A DNA stretch of 49,223 nucleotides from Verrucomicrobiota bacterium (GTDB taxonomy: Bacteria; Verrucomicrobiota; Verrucomicrobiia; Chthoniobacterales; UBA10450). The stretch covers positions 1-49,223 of the forward strand of contig QHNV01000042.1 in the NCBI GenBank assembly GCA_003218535.1, given 5' to 3'. The notes beneath the pieces were generated by a model. The model saw only the letters and a program-made list of their open reading frames with translations, did no database searches and was not told the origin of the DNA. Below are positions 24,801 through 32,381 of the stretch, piece by piece. Made by a program: the position numbers and the translations under genes. How positions within the stretch are numbered: position 1 is the stretch's first letter; the number at the start of each line of letters is the position of its first letter.

Positions 24801-25144
24801 AGCTGTTGCGGAAAAGTTTGCCGAACATTTGGCGGGCGAGCGATCTCGTTCACGCCCGGCACGGTTCGATCATTCAAATCGCCGGCAACGTCATTTGCCG
24901 GCAGCGTCCCGGCACGGCGAAAGGATTTGTTTTTATCAGCCTCGAAGATGAGACCGGCGTTTCAAATGCAATTGTCGAGCCGGACTTGTTTGAACGCTTT
25001 CGACTCGTGATCACTGAAGAAGCGTTTCTGCTCATCGAAGGCGAAGTACAGAATTCAGAAAACGTCGTTTTGATTAAAGCGCGCGAGATCAGCCCGCTCG
25101 CGCACGAACAACTCATCGGGAGCGAATCGCACGATTTCCATTAA
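21806..25144 (+). CDS. dnaE2: Error-prone DNA polymerase III alpha homologue DnaE2 (with two in-frame repeat insertions)
   Basis: DnaE2 (ImuC) is the SOS-induced polymerase that performs mutagenic lesion bypass with ImuA and ImuB. The PHP domain opens the protein ([17 protein letters not shown]). [21 protein letters not shown] and the catalytic DxD in [14 protein letters not shown] mark the polymerase core. [22 protein letters not shown] and [21 protein letters not shown] are DnaE2 hallmarks, and a C-terminal OB fold follows ([19 protein letters not shown]). About 1112 aa, longer than usual. Roughly 50 residues near 124-174 and 50 near 918-966 come from a palindromic repeat encoding SRAGE...FRRDAET. 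ATG 21806 is preferred over the track TTG 21791. 101 bp follow imuB-C, largely repeat, so co-transcription is likely. Confidence 0.95.
   Translation: [1112 protein letters not shown]
22177..22326. repeat. TRDA palindromic element inserted in frame in dnaE2 (copy 1)
   Basis: The left arm GTCTCGCGTGCTGGCGAG is the inverted complement of CCAGCACGCGGGACGC in the right arm. The ~150-bp element encodes [10 protein letters not shown]...[11 protein letters not shown] and keeps the reading frame. It splits the conserved GLVALFGL...[10 protein letters not shown] stretch of DnaE2. Confidence 0.85.
24558..24706. repeat. TRDA palindromic element inserted in frame in dnaE2 (copy 2)
   Basis: Left arm CATCTCGCGTGCTGGCGAG and right arm CCAACACGCGGGACGCG are inverted repeats and resemble copy 1. 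It encodes [10 protein letters not shown]...[16 protein letters not shown], placed between the HRRAAMW helix and the APMTLPERV segment. The frame is kept. Confidence 0.85.
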
Positions 25145-25189
25145 AGCTAGCGCAAGCCTCCGGCTAACGGTGCAATCGGAACGGTCGCG

Positions 25190-26674
25190 TTACTCTCCTG
25201 CGTGATGTGGCTCGGGTATTTTTGGCTCGGTAGGTCTTTCGGCTGGTTTCTTCTCCGGTTCGAGCCATTCGGTGTGAAAAACGCCTGGCCTATCAATGCG
25301 TTCGTAAGTATGCGCGCCGAAGAAATCGCGTTGCGCCTGCAGGAGATTCGCTGGCAAACGCCCCTGACGATAACTGTCGAAGTAAGCGAGCGATGCAGAA
25401 AATGCAGGAACAGCCACGCCGTGTTTGATGGCTGTTGATACCGCGACACGCCAATTGCGCTGCGCCTTTTTGACGATCCTCGTGAAATAACGATCGAGCA
25501 GGAGGTTGTGGAGCGCGGCGTCGCGTTTGTACGCCTGGACAATCCGGTTTAGAAATTTCGCGCGAATGATGCACCCGCCTCGCCAGATCGTGGCGATGTC
25601 GCTGAGGTTGAGATTCCACTTGTATGCAGTGCTTCCAGAGCGCAGAAGCTCCATTCCTTGCGTATAAGAGACGATTTTCGATGCATAAAGCGCGTCGCGT
25701 ATTGAATCGACGAGGCGCGTTCGATTGCCTTTAAACCTTCGAGCCCTCGGTTGTGGCAGAATTTTGGACGCGGCCACGCGCTCTTCTTTCCGCGAAGAGA
25801 CAACGCGCGCTTCAACGGCGGCGTTAATTGTGGAAATGACTACAGATTGCCTGATAGCAGACTGAAGCGTCCAGATGCCAGTGCCTTTTTGTCCGGCTTT
25901 GTCGAGGATCATATCAACCAGCGGCTTGCCGGTATCAGGATCGATTTTTCGAAAAATCTGGGACGTGATCTCAATAAGGTAGCTGTCGAGCTCGCCCTTG
26001 TTCCATTCTGCAAAGACCTCGGCGAGCTCCGGAGCTTGCATCTCCAAGACATCTTTCAGGATCGCATACGCCTCGCAAATCAATTGAATGTCGCCGTACT
26101 CGATCCCGTTATGCACCATTTTGACGTAATGACCGGCGCCATCCGGTCCCATGTAGCGACAACACGGTTCGCCATCCACTTGCGCGGCGATCTTGCGGAA
26201 AAGGGGCGCGATAATTTCCCATGACTCGCGCGAGCCTCCCGGCATGAGCGAAGGACCCTTGAGCGCGCCCTCTTCGCCTCCCGAGACACCCATGCCGACA
26301 AAGTGAATTCCTGTGCCTTCCAATTCTTCGCCCCGCCGTTGCGTGTCGGTGAATAGAGAATTTCCTCCGTCAATAATGACATCGCCTTTTTCGAGCAGCA
26401 GCGCGAGCTGCCCGATGACCGCGTCCACAGGCGCGCCGGCTTTGACCATCATCATCGCTACGCGCGGTTTTTTAAGCGCAGCGACAAATTCCTCCAGCGT
26501 GCGCGTCGGCTGAATATTTTTTCCCTGGGCGCGACCGGCGGCGAATTTCTCCGTGACTTCAGTTGTGCGATTGAAAACGGCGACAGAAAAGCCCTTCGAT
26601 TCAAGGTTCAGGGCGAGATTTTCGCCCATCACAGCGAGGCCGATCAGGCCAATATCACATTGATTCGTGTTCAT
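25190..26674 (-). CDS. gnd: 6-phosphogluconate dehydrogenase, decarboxylating
   Basis: Gnd oxidatively decarboxylates 6-phosphogluconate to ribulose-5-phosphate with NADP in the pentose phosphate pathway. The Rossmann start is CDIGLIGLAVMGENLALNL. The substrate-binding signature GVSGGEEGALKGPSLMPGG and the catalytic-lysine region VKMVHNGIEYGDIQLICEAY follow. Downstream are KAGQKGTGIWTLQSAI and the C-terminal HGVAVPAFSASLAYFDSYR with RAQRDFFGAHTYERID-type text. 494 aa, the long form typical of NADP enzymes. Complete. It converges with dnaE2 with 45 bp between. Distinct from the 6PGDH-like gene at 4.7 kb. Confidence 0.97.
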   Translation of the reverse strand: MNTNQCDIGLIGLAVMGENLALNLESKGFSVAVFNRTTEVTEKFAAGRAQGKNIQPTRTLEEFVAALKKPRVAMMMVKAGAPVDAVIGQLALLLEKGDVIIDGGNSLFTDTQRRGEELEGTGIHFVGMGVSGGEEGALKGPSLMPGGSRESWEIIAPLFRKIAAQVDGEPCCRYMGPDGAGHYVKMVHNGIEYGDIQLICEAYAILKDVLEMQAPELAEVFAEWNKGELDSYLIEITSQIFRKIDPDTGKPLVDMILDKAGQKGTGIWTLQSAIRQSVVISTINAAVEARVVSSRKEERVAASKILPQPRARRFKGNRTRLVDSIRDALYASKIVSYTQGMELLRSGSTAYKWNLNLSDIATIWRGGCIIRAKFLNRIVQAYKRDAALHNLLLDRYFTRIVKKAQRNWRVAVSTAIKHGVAVPAFSASLAYFDSYRQGRLPANLLQAQRDFFGAHTYERIDRPGVFHTEWLEPEKKPAERPTEPKIPEPHHAGE

Positions 26675-26739
26675 TTTGATATCTTCTTCTCTAACGGCTC
26701 CAAAACAGGGCTACTCACTCTAGCGAACAGTTGAAGCTT

Positions 26740-27174
26740 ATGGCAAATCCGGTTTGCGAAGTTTTAGTGACCGAAGCACAGCTTAGAGCGCCACCGATTG
26801 ACGTCGATCCAAGCGCAGGCGCAGCGGTTGAATTTTGGGGAATTGTTCGTGGCTCCGAGGATGGGCGCGAAATCGATGGAATCGAATACGAAGCGCATCG
26901 GGAAATGGCAGAACATCAATTGAAAGGAATTGCCGCGCAGGTTCTGGAAAAATTCGGGCTTACCCTCGTTATCATCCATCACCGAATTGGATTTATCCCT
27001 GTTGGGGAACCATCGTTATTCGTGCGGGTTTGTAGTTGCCATCGGAAAGAAGGATTTTTAGCCAGTCAATGGGTCGTAGAGGAGTTGAAGCAAAAAGTGC
27101 CGATTTGGAAACGGCCCGCCTTCGCCAAGGCTACGGCGGGGCAGGCCCCGGTAACGAGTGTAACGACGGAATGA
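26740..27174 (+). CDS. moaE: Molybdopterin synthase catalytic subunit MoaE
   Basis: MoaE, with thiocarboxylated MoaD, adds the dithiolene sulfurs to precursor Z in molybdenum cofactor synthesis. Conserved blocks are GAAVEFWGIVRG, IDGIEYEAHREMAEHQL, HHRIGFIPVGEPSLFVRV and EELKQKVPIWKR, with the active-site lysines. The C-terminus is altered: after WKR the protein runs into RPAFAKATAGQAPVTSV, which is encoded by a CCCGCC...GGCGGG repeat. The acidic residue that normally follows the KxxxPIWK lysine is gone. ATG 26740 is preferred over TTG 26731. The stop overlaps pgsA (ATGA at 27171). No moaD is seen. Confidence 0.92.
   Translation: MANPVCEVLVTEAQLRAPPIDVDPSAGAAVEFWGIVRGSEDGREIDGIEYEAHREMAEHQLKGIAAQVLEKFGLTLVIIHHRIGFIPVGEPSLFVRVCSCHRKEGFLASQWVVEELKQKVPIWKRPAFAKATAGQAPVTSVTTE
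27114..27145. repeat. CCCGCCTTCGCC palindrome forming the moaE C-terminus
   Basis: GCCCGCCTTCGCCAAGGCTACGGCGGGGC carries inverted CCCGCC/GGCGGG arms. In this frame it encodes PAFAKATAG, a peptide typical of such repeats. It extends MoaE and leads directly into the pgsA start. Confidence 0.75.
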
Positions 27175-27749
27175 ACTGGGCGAACCGAATTACTTTAAGC
27201 CGGCTTGCGTTGACTCTGCTTTTTGTAGTGGCGCTGAATTCCTCCTGGCACTATGCGCGCACATCCGCGCTGGTGATTTTTTTGATCGCTGGACTGACGG
27301 ATTTTATCGATGGTGAAATTGCCCGGCGCTACGGAGTTATCACCAACTTTGGCAAGTTGATGGATCCACTTGTGGACAAAATAATGATGGCGGCAGCATT
27401 TATTTCGCTGGTGCCGTTAAAGGCAATTCCGGCGTGGGCGGCAACGACGGTAGTAGCTCGGGATTTTTTAATCACCGGGTTGCGGCTAATGGCTAGCGCC
27501 AAGGGGCGCGTTCTCCCAGCAGAGCGACTCGGGAAACAAAAAACCTCCTGGCAGATTATTACCGTGATTTTTTTCCTGGTTCTCTTCTCAGCAACCGAAC
27601 TGCGCCTTGCCGATGCAGGATCGGCATGGTGGGTGCGTGCTTGGAATCAAGCAGGCCCGATCTTAGTTTGGATCACTGTGGTATTAACGATTTACTCAGG
27701 TTTCGGCTACGCGTGGCGACATAGAGAATTGATTGCGCCTGATCAATAG
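27171..27749 (+). CDS. pgsA: CDP-diacylglycerol-glycerol-3-phosphate 3-phosphatidyltransferase
   Basis: PgsA makes phosphatidylglycerol phosphate, the committed step to phosphatidylglycerol and cardiolipin, in the inner membrane. The CDP-alcohol phosphotransferase motif is complete: DFIDGEIARRYG then NFGKLMDPLVDK, with all metal-binding aspartates. Several membrane helices are visible (LALTLLFVVAL, ALVIFLIAGLTD, TSWQIITVIFFLVLF, PILVWITVVLTIYSGFG). ATG 27171 (MNWANRITLSR) overlaps the moaE stop by 4 bp; the track start 27036 is inside moaE. 192 aa, typical. The functions are unrelated to moaE, so the coupling may be incidental. Confidence 0.94.
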   Translation: MNWANRITLSRLALTLLFVVALNSSWHYARTSALVIFLIAGLTDFIDGEIARRYGVITNFGKLMDPLVDKIMMAAAFISLVPLKAIPAWAATTVVARDFLITGLRLMASAKGRVLPAERLGKQKTSWQIITVIFFLVLFSATELRLADAGSAWWVRAWNQAGPILVWITVVLTIYSGFGYAWRHRELIAPDQ

Positions 27750-27892
27750 CCGACAGCGGGAATCGAAGCCGCATTTCGCTGGGAGGCAGGCCGGGAATTT
27801 TCTCAGGTAAAACGGCCCAAAGATCGAGAACGTAAAGAACATCAGGTCAGAACAAGTCCGCCAATTTCTGCCGATTTTTACGTTCAAATGGG

Positions 27893-28129
27893 CGCAGGAC
27901 TGACGATCCAGTTGTAGATGAACACACGAATGTCGGCGGCCTGCACGACGAGAGCATGTCGGTCGCGCGCAATAGCGAGATTGGCCATGCGGTAAACTTC
28001 AATGATCCATTGCCCAACGAGAGTATATACGCGAGACTCGACGTGCCGTTGCGCGGGGCAGCAGGCATACCATTGTGGGTGACGCTCGAAGCTGCCCTCG
28101 AGACACCGCGCCTGCAACCCGCAGCCTGA
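27893..28129 (+). pseudogene. C-terminal remnant of an unknown gene upstream of the PD40 lipoprotein
   Basis: A frame open from 27836 and ending at TGA 28127-28129 reads as coherent protein for its last ~75 codons (NVGGLHDESMSVARNSEIGH, ESIYARLDVPLRGAAGIPLW, LEAALETPRL). It has no start codon near the front. The stop overlaps the lipoprotein ATG by one base (TGATG), which is how a real operon partner would end. I infer that the 3' end of a foreign gene came in together with the lipoprotein gene and that the rest was lost. The protein family is not recognised. Upstream, 27750-27890 shows nothing gene-like. Confidence 0.45.
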
Positions 28130-29184
28130 TGACGCTACGCACTCTCCTTCCCTGCCTCGCGATTATCGCGATTACCGCGTGCGATGGCGGTGGCCAGACG
28201 CGCAAGCCGGGCGCGCCGGAAAAGGATCTGCCGCCAAATATCACGCAGTTGGTTGCGTTCGGCGAACGCCCAGCGTGGTCGCCGGACGGTAAGCGCATAG
28301 CGTTTATCGGAAAGAGCTTCGGCGACGCATATGAGATCGACCTCCGCACGCACCTCGTGCGCAAGCTCACCGGACACTTCACGCACGCCGGCTTTCTCCG
28401 CGTGCAGTTTCTTCCCAACGGCGATTATCTCCTCATCGGCGCGCGCACCTTTCGCGACATCCAACACACGCGGTACGAGGACGAGGAGATGTGGGTGATG
28501 AAAGCGGACGGCGCGAGCGCGCCGGCCTCGCTCGAGTCCAAGGTCGACGAAGGCGTGGCCATTTCACGGACGCGGATGCGCATCGCCTGGTCGAGCTCGC
28601 ACCAGCAGTATCCCGATCGGTTCCAGCCTGGTGAATCGGCCCTCTACGTCGCGGACGTGGTGTACGACGGCGGTGTGCCGCGCCTCGCGAACACGAAGGA
28701 GATCCTTCGCGCGCACCAGCCGGACTGCACACTCGACGCGCAGGATTTTCGCTTCGACGACACGCAGCTCATTTACACATGCTACCGCGAGAACAAGGCA
28801 GACGTGATGGGCGTCGATCTCCGTACTGGCCAGATCTCGACGTACCGCAAGATTGCCGACGAATACAATGAAGCAGAGGGCGTCTCGTCCGACGGTAAAT
28901 GGGTGCTCGTCGAGTCGAGTCGCGATCAAGGGCCGGCGGAGCGGCAGACGTTACACTACATTGACATCTGGAGGCTCCGCCTCGACCCGAATGGGACAAA
29001 CTTCGTGCGCATGACGCGGTTCGGCGAGTTCGAGGGACACAAGGCGTCGAATCCTGTCGTGAGTCCGGATCAGCGATCGTTCGCGTTTCAGGCCGGTCGC
29101 AGCAGCGACCCGCCGGGTGTGGGATACGGCATTTTCGTCTTTCGGTTGTGCGACGATCTCTCAGTACTTCACGAAACCAAGTAA
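28129..29184 (+). CDS. PD40/TolB-like beta-propeller lipoprotein, probably horizontally acquired
   Basis: ATG 28129 gives a lipoprotein signal: LRTLLPCLAIIAITACDGGG, with the acylated cysteine in ITAC. The track start at 28075 is rejected. The mature part carries PD40/WD40-like repeats (ERPAWSPDGKRIAFIG, NEAEGVSSDGKWVLVES, NPVVSPDQRSFAFQ), so it folds as a TolB-type propeller exposed to the periplasm. The function is not clear; such proteins often bind peptides or act as surface adaptors. Codons are much richer in G/C at third positions (GAC GAG GAG ATG TGG GTG) than in its neighbours, which suggests transfer, perhaps from a high-GC soil lineage such as Gemmatimonadota. Confidence 0.82.
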   Translation: MTLRTLLPCLAIIAITACDGGGQTRKPGAPEKDLPPNITQLVAFGERPAWSPDGKRIAFIGKSFGDAYEIDLRTHLVRKLTGHFTHAGFLRVQFLPNGDYLLIGARTFRDIQHTRYEDEEMWVMKADGASAPASLESKVDEGVAISRTRMRIAWSSSHQQYPDRFQPGESALYVADVVYDGGVPRLANTKEILRAHQPDCTLDAQDFRFDDTQLIYTCYRENKADVMGVDLRTGQISTYRKIADEYNEAEGVSSDGKWVLVESSRDQGPAERQTLHYIDIWRLRLDPNGTNFVRMTRFGEFEGHKASNPVVSPDQRSFAFQAGRSSDPPGVGYGIFVFRLCDDLSVLHETK

Positions 29185-29303
29185 TGACATGTCTCCCCAT
29201 CACCGAATTTTCATGCGTGCGGAACTGGTGCCAGGTATCGTTTCTCGGTATTGGTCGATCAGTAGTCCACACGTCCCGGGACGTTGCCGCCGACAACGAG
29301 ACC

Positions 29304-29831
29304 CTACTTCACGTCGGCCAACTCCGGAACGCTACACAGAAAATGAAGCATCTTATCTCGAACGCGTGTGCACGCCGTGGACCAAGCTTCTGATTCCAGT
29401 CGCAGGCGACGCACGCGTTCATCCGCGTGGCGTTGCAGATAATAAGGCGCATTTCTTCTTAACTCGAATATTGCCCGCTCCACTTGCGCAGTGGCGTTTG
29501 GCTCTGGCAGCCAAACTCGATCTTCACTGGTCGGCGAAGGCCAACCCAGAAAAAGATGGAAATGCCCATCTGTCGCACCGAAACAATCGAACTTGAGAAT
29601 CTGGAACCCAAAAGCATAAAGCGAAATGGCTGGGCCTTTTCCAATCGGCAACACTTTCCAGTATACCTCCAAATCGACGTCAGGCTGGACATGTATCCAC
29701 TCCACGTCACGCCGGATTCCCGCTGTCAAACCGTCCGGATTGAAGCTGACGCTTGCATCGTAACACAGGCGCCGGAGCAACTGTCGCTTGATTTGTGCGC
29801 GGAGGGCTGAAAGCATCGCTGGTAGTTTCAT
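29304..29831 (-). CDS. Conserved hypothetical protein (about 175 aa, DUF7700-like)
   Basis: A soluble protein with an aromatic-rich core: WIHVQPDVDLEVYWKVLPIGKG, AISLYAFGFQILKFDCFGAT, DGHFHLFLGWPSPT. The FDCFG...GHFH pattern resembles a small uncharacterised family (DUF7700, from memory). The second half is charged and helical (QVERAIFELRRNAPYYLQRHADERVRRL). The start is uncertain: GTG 29843, ATG 29831 and ATG 29816 are all possible; I use 29831. It is divergent from the Gfo/Idh/MocA gene with a very short gap. No function can be assigned. Confidence 0.62.
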   Translation of the reverse strand: MKLPAMLSALRAQIKRQLLRRLCYDASVSFNPDGLTAGIRRDVEWIHVQPDVDLEVYWKVLPIGKGPAISLYAFGFQILKFDCFGATDGHFHLFLGWPSPTSEDRVWLPEPNATAQVERAIFELRRNAPYYLQRHADERVRRLRLESEAWSTACTRVRDKMLHFLCSVPELADVK

Positions 29832-29860
29832 CAAAGGAAGCACGGCACGGACTAAATTTC

Positions 29861-30763
29861 ATGGAAATAGGTTTGATTGGTTGTGGCGCATGGGGTCGTA
29901 AGATTCTCTGCCAGCTCAGGGAATTGGATTGTCGTGTCGTGGTCTTCGATCCTTCGGAGAGCGCGCGGCGCGCAGCAATTCAAGAGGGGGCTATTAATGC
30001 GCGGTCTCAAGTTGCTGGAAAAACAGATGGCTGGATCATTGCCAGTCCAGCTTCAACGCATGCGAGCATGCTGGCTCAATTGGCAGGCAGTGGATCCCCC
30101 ACATTTGTAGAGAAACCGTTTACCACCGATCTCGCCAGCGCTCGCCGCTATGCCGATGATTCGCAGATCTTCGTCATGCACATCTGGCGCTATCATCCGG
30201 CGATTCAGTTCCTCGCCTCCCTCGTTCGAGACGGCCGTATTGGACAGATCAAACTGGTACGCTCGACGCGAACGAACTGGACCAGCCCCAGGACGGACGT
30301 TGACCCTGTTTGGACGCTTGCTCCCCACGACCTCTCGCTCGCGGTGGAAATCTTGGGCGAGATTCCCCCGCCGAAAGCAGCTTGGAGTGAACGGCACCAA
30401 GGCTGCCCCGTTGGATTGATCGGCATTTGCGGCGCGGATCCCGCGCTGGTTTTTGAAGTCTCCTCTCGCTTTGCCGATAAGCGACGTGAACTGCGCATTC
30501 ACGGCACCGATGGAGTGCTTTCCTGGCGTGACGAACAGCCATGGGTGGAACTGCACAAAGGAAATCGTTCTTCACCGCAGCGCGCTACTCTAAAAATTCC
30601 CTTTTCCGGCGAGTCTGCACTTCGCACGGAATTGCGAACCTTTGTCGAGTATTTACGCGGCGGACCGCGACCGCCGACTACAGCGCGTGAAGGAGCTGCC
30701 GTAGTCGAGGCATTGCTGGAGCTTAGGCGGATGGCTGGAATTGCCGATCCATTGCCGGACTAG
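29861..30763 (+). CDS. Gfo/Idh/MocA-family NAD(P)-dependent oxidoreductase
   Basis: Sugar or inositol dehydrogenase-type enzyme. The N-terminal Rossmann fold reads MEIGLIGCGAWGRKILCQL. IASPASTHASMLAQL and FVEKPFTTDLASA (the EKP motif with the catalytic lysine) follow. The C-terminal beta-sheet domain is present (LRIHGTDGVLSWRDE and ELRTFVEYLRGGP). ATG 29861 fits the family start; the track start at 29795 is too early. 300 aa. It lies beside an RmlC-like epimerase and a glycosyltransferase, so a role in making a nucleotide sugar for polysaccharide is likely but not proven. Its last 41 bp overlap the convergent RmlC-like gene. Confidence 0.88.
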   Translation: MEIGLIGCGAWGRKILCQLRELDCRVVVFDPSESARRAAIQEGAINARSQVAGKTDGWIIASPASTHASMLAQLAGSGSPTFVEKPFTTDLASARRYADDSQIFVMHIWRYHPAIQFLASLVRDGRIGQIKLVRSTRTNWTSPRTDVDPVWTLAPHDLSLAVEILGEIPPPKAAWSERHQGCPVGLIGICGADPALVFEVSSRFADKRRELRIHGTDGVLSWRDEQPWVELHKGNRSSPQRATLKIPFSGESALRTELRTFVEYLRGGPRPPTTAREGAAVVEALLELRRMAGIADPLPD

Positions 30764-31367
30764 AAGCTTGGCTCATGGTCTTTTCAATTTTCGCCCGCGC
30801 TTCCGCCAAACTCCCGAAAGCACTCGCCTTCGGCGAAACAATCTTTGGCTTCTCCGGCCACCGTAGATTTAGCTCCGGATCGTTCCAATGTATCCCAAGA
30901 TTGTCGTCCCCTTTATAGTCCGCGTAAGTTTCGGAAACCGCCTGCAAGTGGATCGCGTCGGTGATAAATAACCATCCATGAGCAATACCGCATGGAAAGC
31001 TTAACGCGACCGGTTCAACCCCGTTTACATGGATTAACATCGACTCGTACTTCGTCGGCGATGCCGGGCGTAGGTCATAGAGCCCGACGCAGGCACTTCC
31101 GCTGATACAAAGAAAGTACTCGGAATGTCTTATGTGCAGATGCATTCCCCGCAGGGTTGCGGCGACAGATCGCACGATACTCCATTGAGCTGGGACGATA
31201 GGCAGGGCCCAAGTGTCGCAATATACTTCGGTGAAACTTCCGCGTGTGTCGCGTTGCTCCTCTAGTAACCGGAGATTGACACCATCCAAAAAGGTTCCTT
31301 CAAATCTGGCCGGCGCTCGGTTGAATTTTTCGCTGCCCGAGACGGCTCTTTTCAGAGTCGGCGACAT
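30723..31367 (-). CDS. RmlC-like dTDP-4-dehydrorhamnose 3,5-epimerase family protein
   Basis: RmlC-type cupins epimerise 4-keto-6-deoxy sugars on the way to dTDP-rhamnose and related sugars. The order of motifs fits: EQRDTRGSFTEVYC, TLRGMHLHIRHSEYFLCI, GLYDLRPASPT, SFPCGIAHGWLFI, NLGIHWNDPELNLRWPEKP. The usual His-Gln of RGLHYQ is replaced by MHLHIR, so catalysis or substrate may differ from standard RmlC. 214 aa. It converges with and overlaps the end of the Gfo/Idh/MocA gene by 41 bp. Confidence 0.82.
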   Translation of the reverse strand: MSPTLKRAVSGSEKFNRAPARFEGTFLDGVNLRLLEEQRDTRGSFTEVYCDTWALPIVPAQWSIVRSVAATLRGMHLHIRHSEYFLCISGSACVGLYDLRPASPTKYESMLIHVNGVEPVALSFPCGIAHGWLFITDAIHLQAVSETYADYKGDDNLGIHWNDPELNLRWPEKPKIVSPKASAFGSLAEARAKIEKTMSQASSPAMDRQFQPSA

Positions 31368-31436
31368 TAGCGCATACTGAGTCGATCATATCCCAAAAGC
31401 AAGCATAGATACGGCCACTGTAATCACTGCGTAGAT

Positions 31437-32381
31437 ATGAACGGCGAACTCGAAGCAAGTGTGCTTATTCCGACCACCGGTGATCGCGGCGATCTATTGC
31501 GATGCTCGATTGCTAGTGTCTTGCGCCAGACTGAGAATCGTTTGGAAGTCCTCGTAGTCGGCGACGGGATGTCGTCGAATTCACGAGGGGCAATTGAGGA
31601 CATGGCCCATTCGGATCATCGCATCCGGCTCTTCGATTTTCCCAAACACGAAAACCGTGGAGAGCCAAACCGCCATTATATTTTACTTCATGAGGCGCGC
31701 GGGCGGAACATCTTCTATCTATGCGATCGCAATTTGCTGCTGCCCGATCATGTGGAACGGCTCGGCCGCTTGCTTAAGGATGCCGACGTGGCCCATGGCT
31801 TGATGGTAGCCATTCGACCCGATGGGCAGCCTGTCATTGCGGACTACAGCGGGATCTTCGGCTTCAGGGGCGTCCCCGACTTGGCGAAAGCATGGCAGCG
31901 AAGGTTGACCGTTAAACGCGGCAGCGTCGTTCCTCTCTCGTCGTGGGGCCATACGCTCAGGTTCTATCGAAAGCTTCCGCGAGGTTGGGAGCCGCCACCG
32001 GCCGGTTGGTTCTCAGACCAACATATGTTGGCGCAACTTCTTGCCCACCCGGGATGCAAGGTAGCAAGTACTATGGTGCCAACAGCCCTGAATTTTCAAA
32101 AATTGTGGCGCGGCCAGGACGCGGTGACCGTGTGGCGACAGGAACTGCCGCTTTGGTTCAAGAGGTTAAATGAGCCTCATTTTGCCGAGCAGTTCCGCGA
32201 GACTGTGATGGAAAAGGCGATTGTTGAGCAGCAGACCCAGATTGATGACCAGCAGACACAAATCGATCAACTCGCGACCACTATTCGTTTCTTCCACCGC
32301 CATCCGCTTCGCTACGTTTCAAGCAAGCTTAAAGCAAAGCTTAAGTCTCAAATTAAAGCACGACTGAAACCTCGAAACTAA
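31437..32381 (+). CDS. Family 2-type glycosyltransferase with C-terminal coiled coil
   Basis: The start EASVLIPTTGDRGDLLRCSIASVLRQ is the classic GT-A opening. FYLCDRNLLLPDHVERLGRLL supplies the nucleotide-sugar/metal region in place of the DxD motif. FSDQHMLAQLLAHPGCK is the likely catalytic-base region. After about residue 255 there is a short repeated helix (QTQIDDQQTQIDQL) and then a very basic tail (KLKAKLKSQIKARLKP), which could anchor it to membrane or other proteins. 314 aa. Neighbouring sugar genes suggest exopolysaccharide or O-antigen synthesis. Donor and acceptor sugars are unknown. Confidence 0.83.
   Translation: MNGELEASVLIPTTGDRGDLLRCSIASVLRQTENRLEVLVVGDGMSSNSRGAIEDMAHSDHRIRLFDFPKHENRGEPNRHYILLHEARGRNIFYLCDRNLLLPDHVERLGRLLKDADVAHGLMVAIRPDGQPVIADYSGIFGFRGVPDLAKAWQRRLTVKRGSVVPLSSWGHTLRFYRKLPRGWEPPPAGWFSDQHMLAQLLAHPGCKVASTMVPTALNFQKLWRGQDAVTVWRQELPLWFKRLNEPHFAEQFRETVMEKAIVEQQTQIDDQQTQIDQLATTIRFFHRHPLRYVSSKLKAKLKSQIKARLKPRN

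Noticed and set aside
25145-25189. Terminator between convergent dnaE2 and gnd
   Set aside because: TAGCGCAAGCCTCCGGCTA can form only a weak stem without a T-run; not enough to call.
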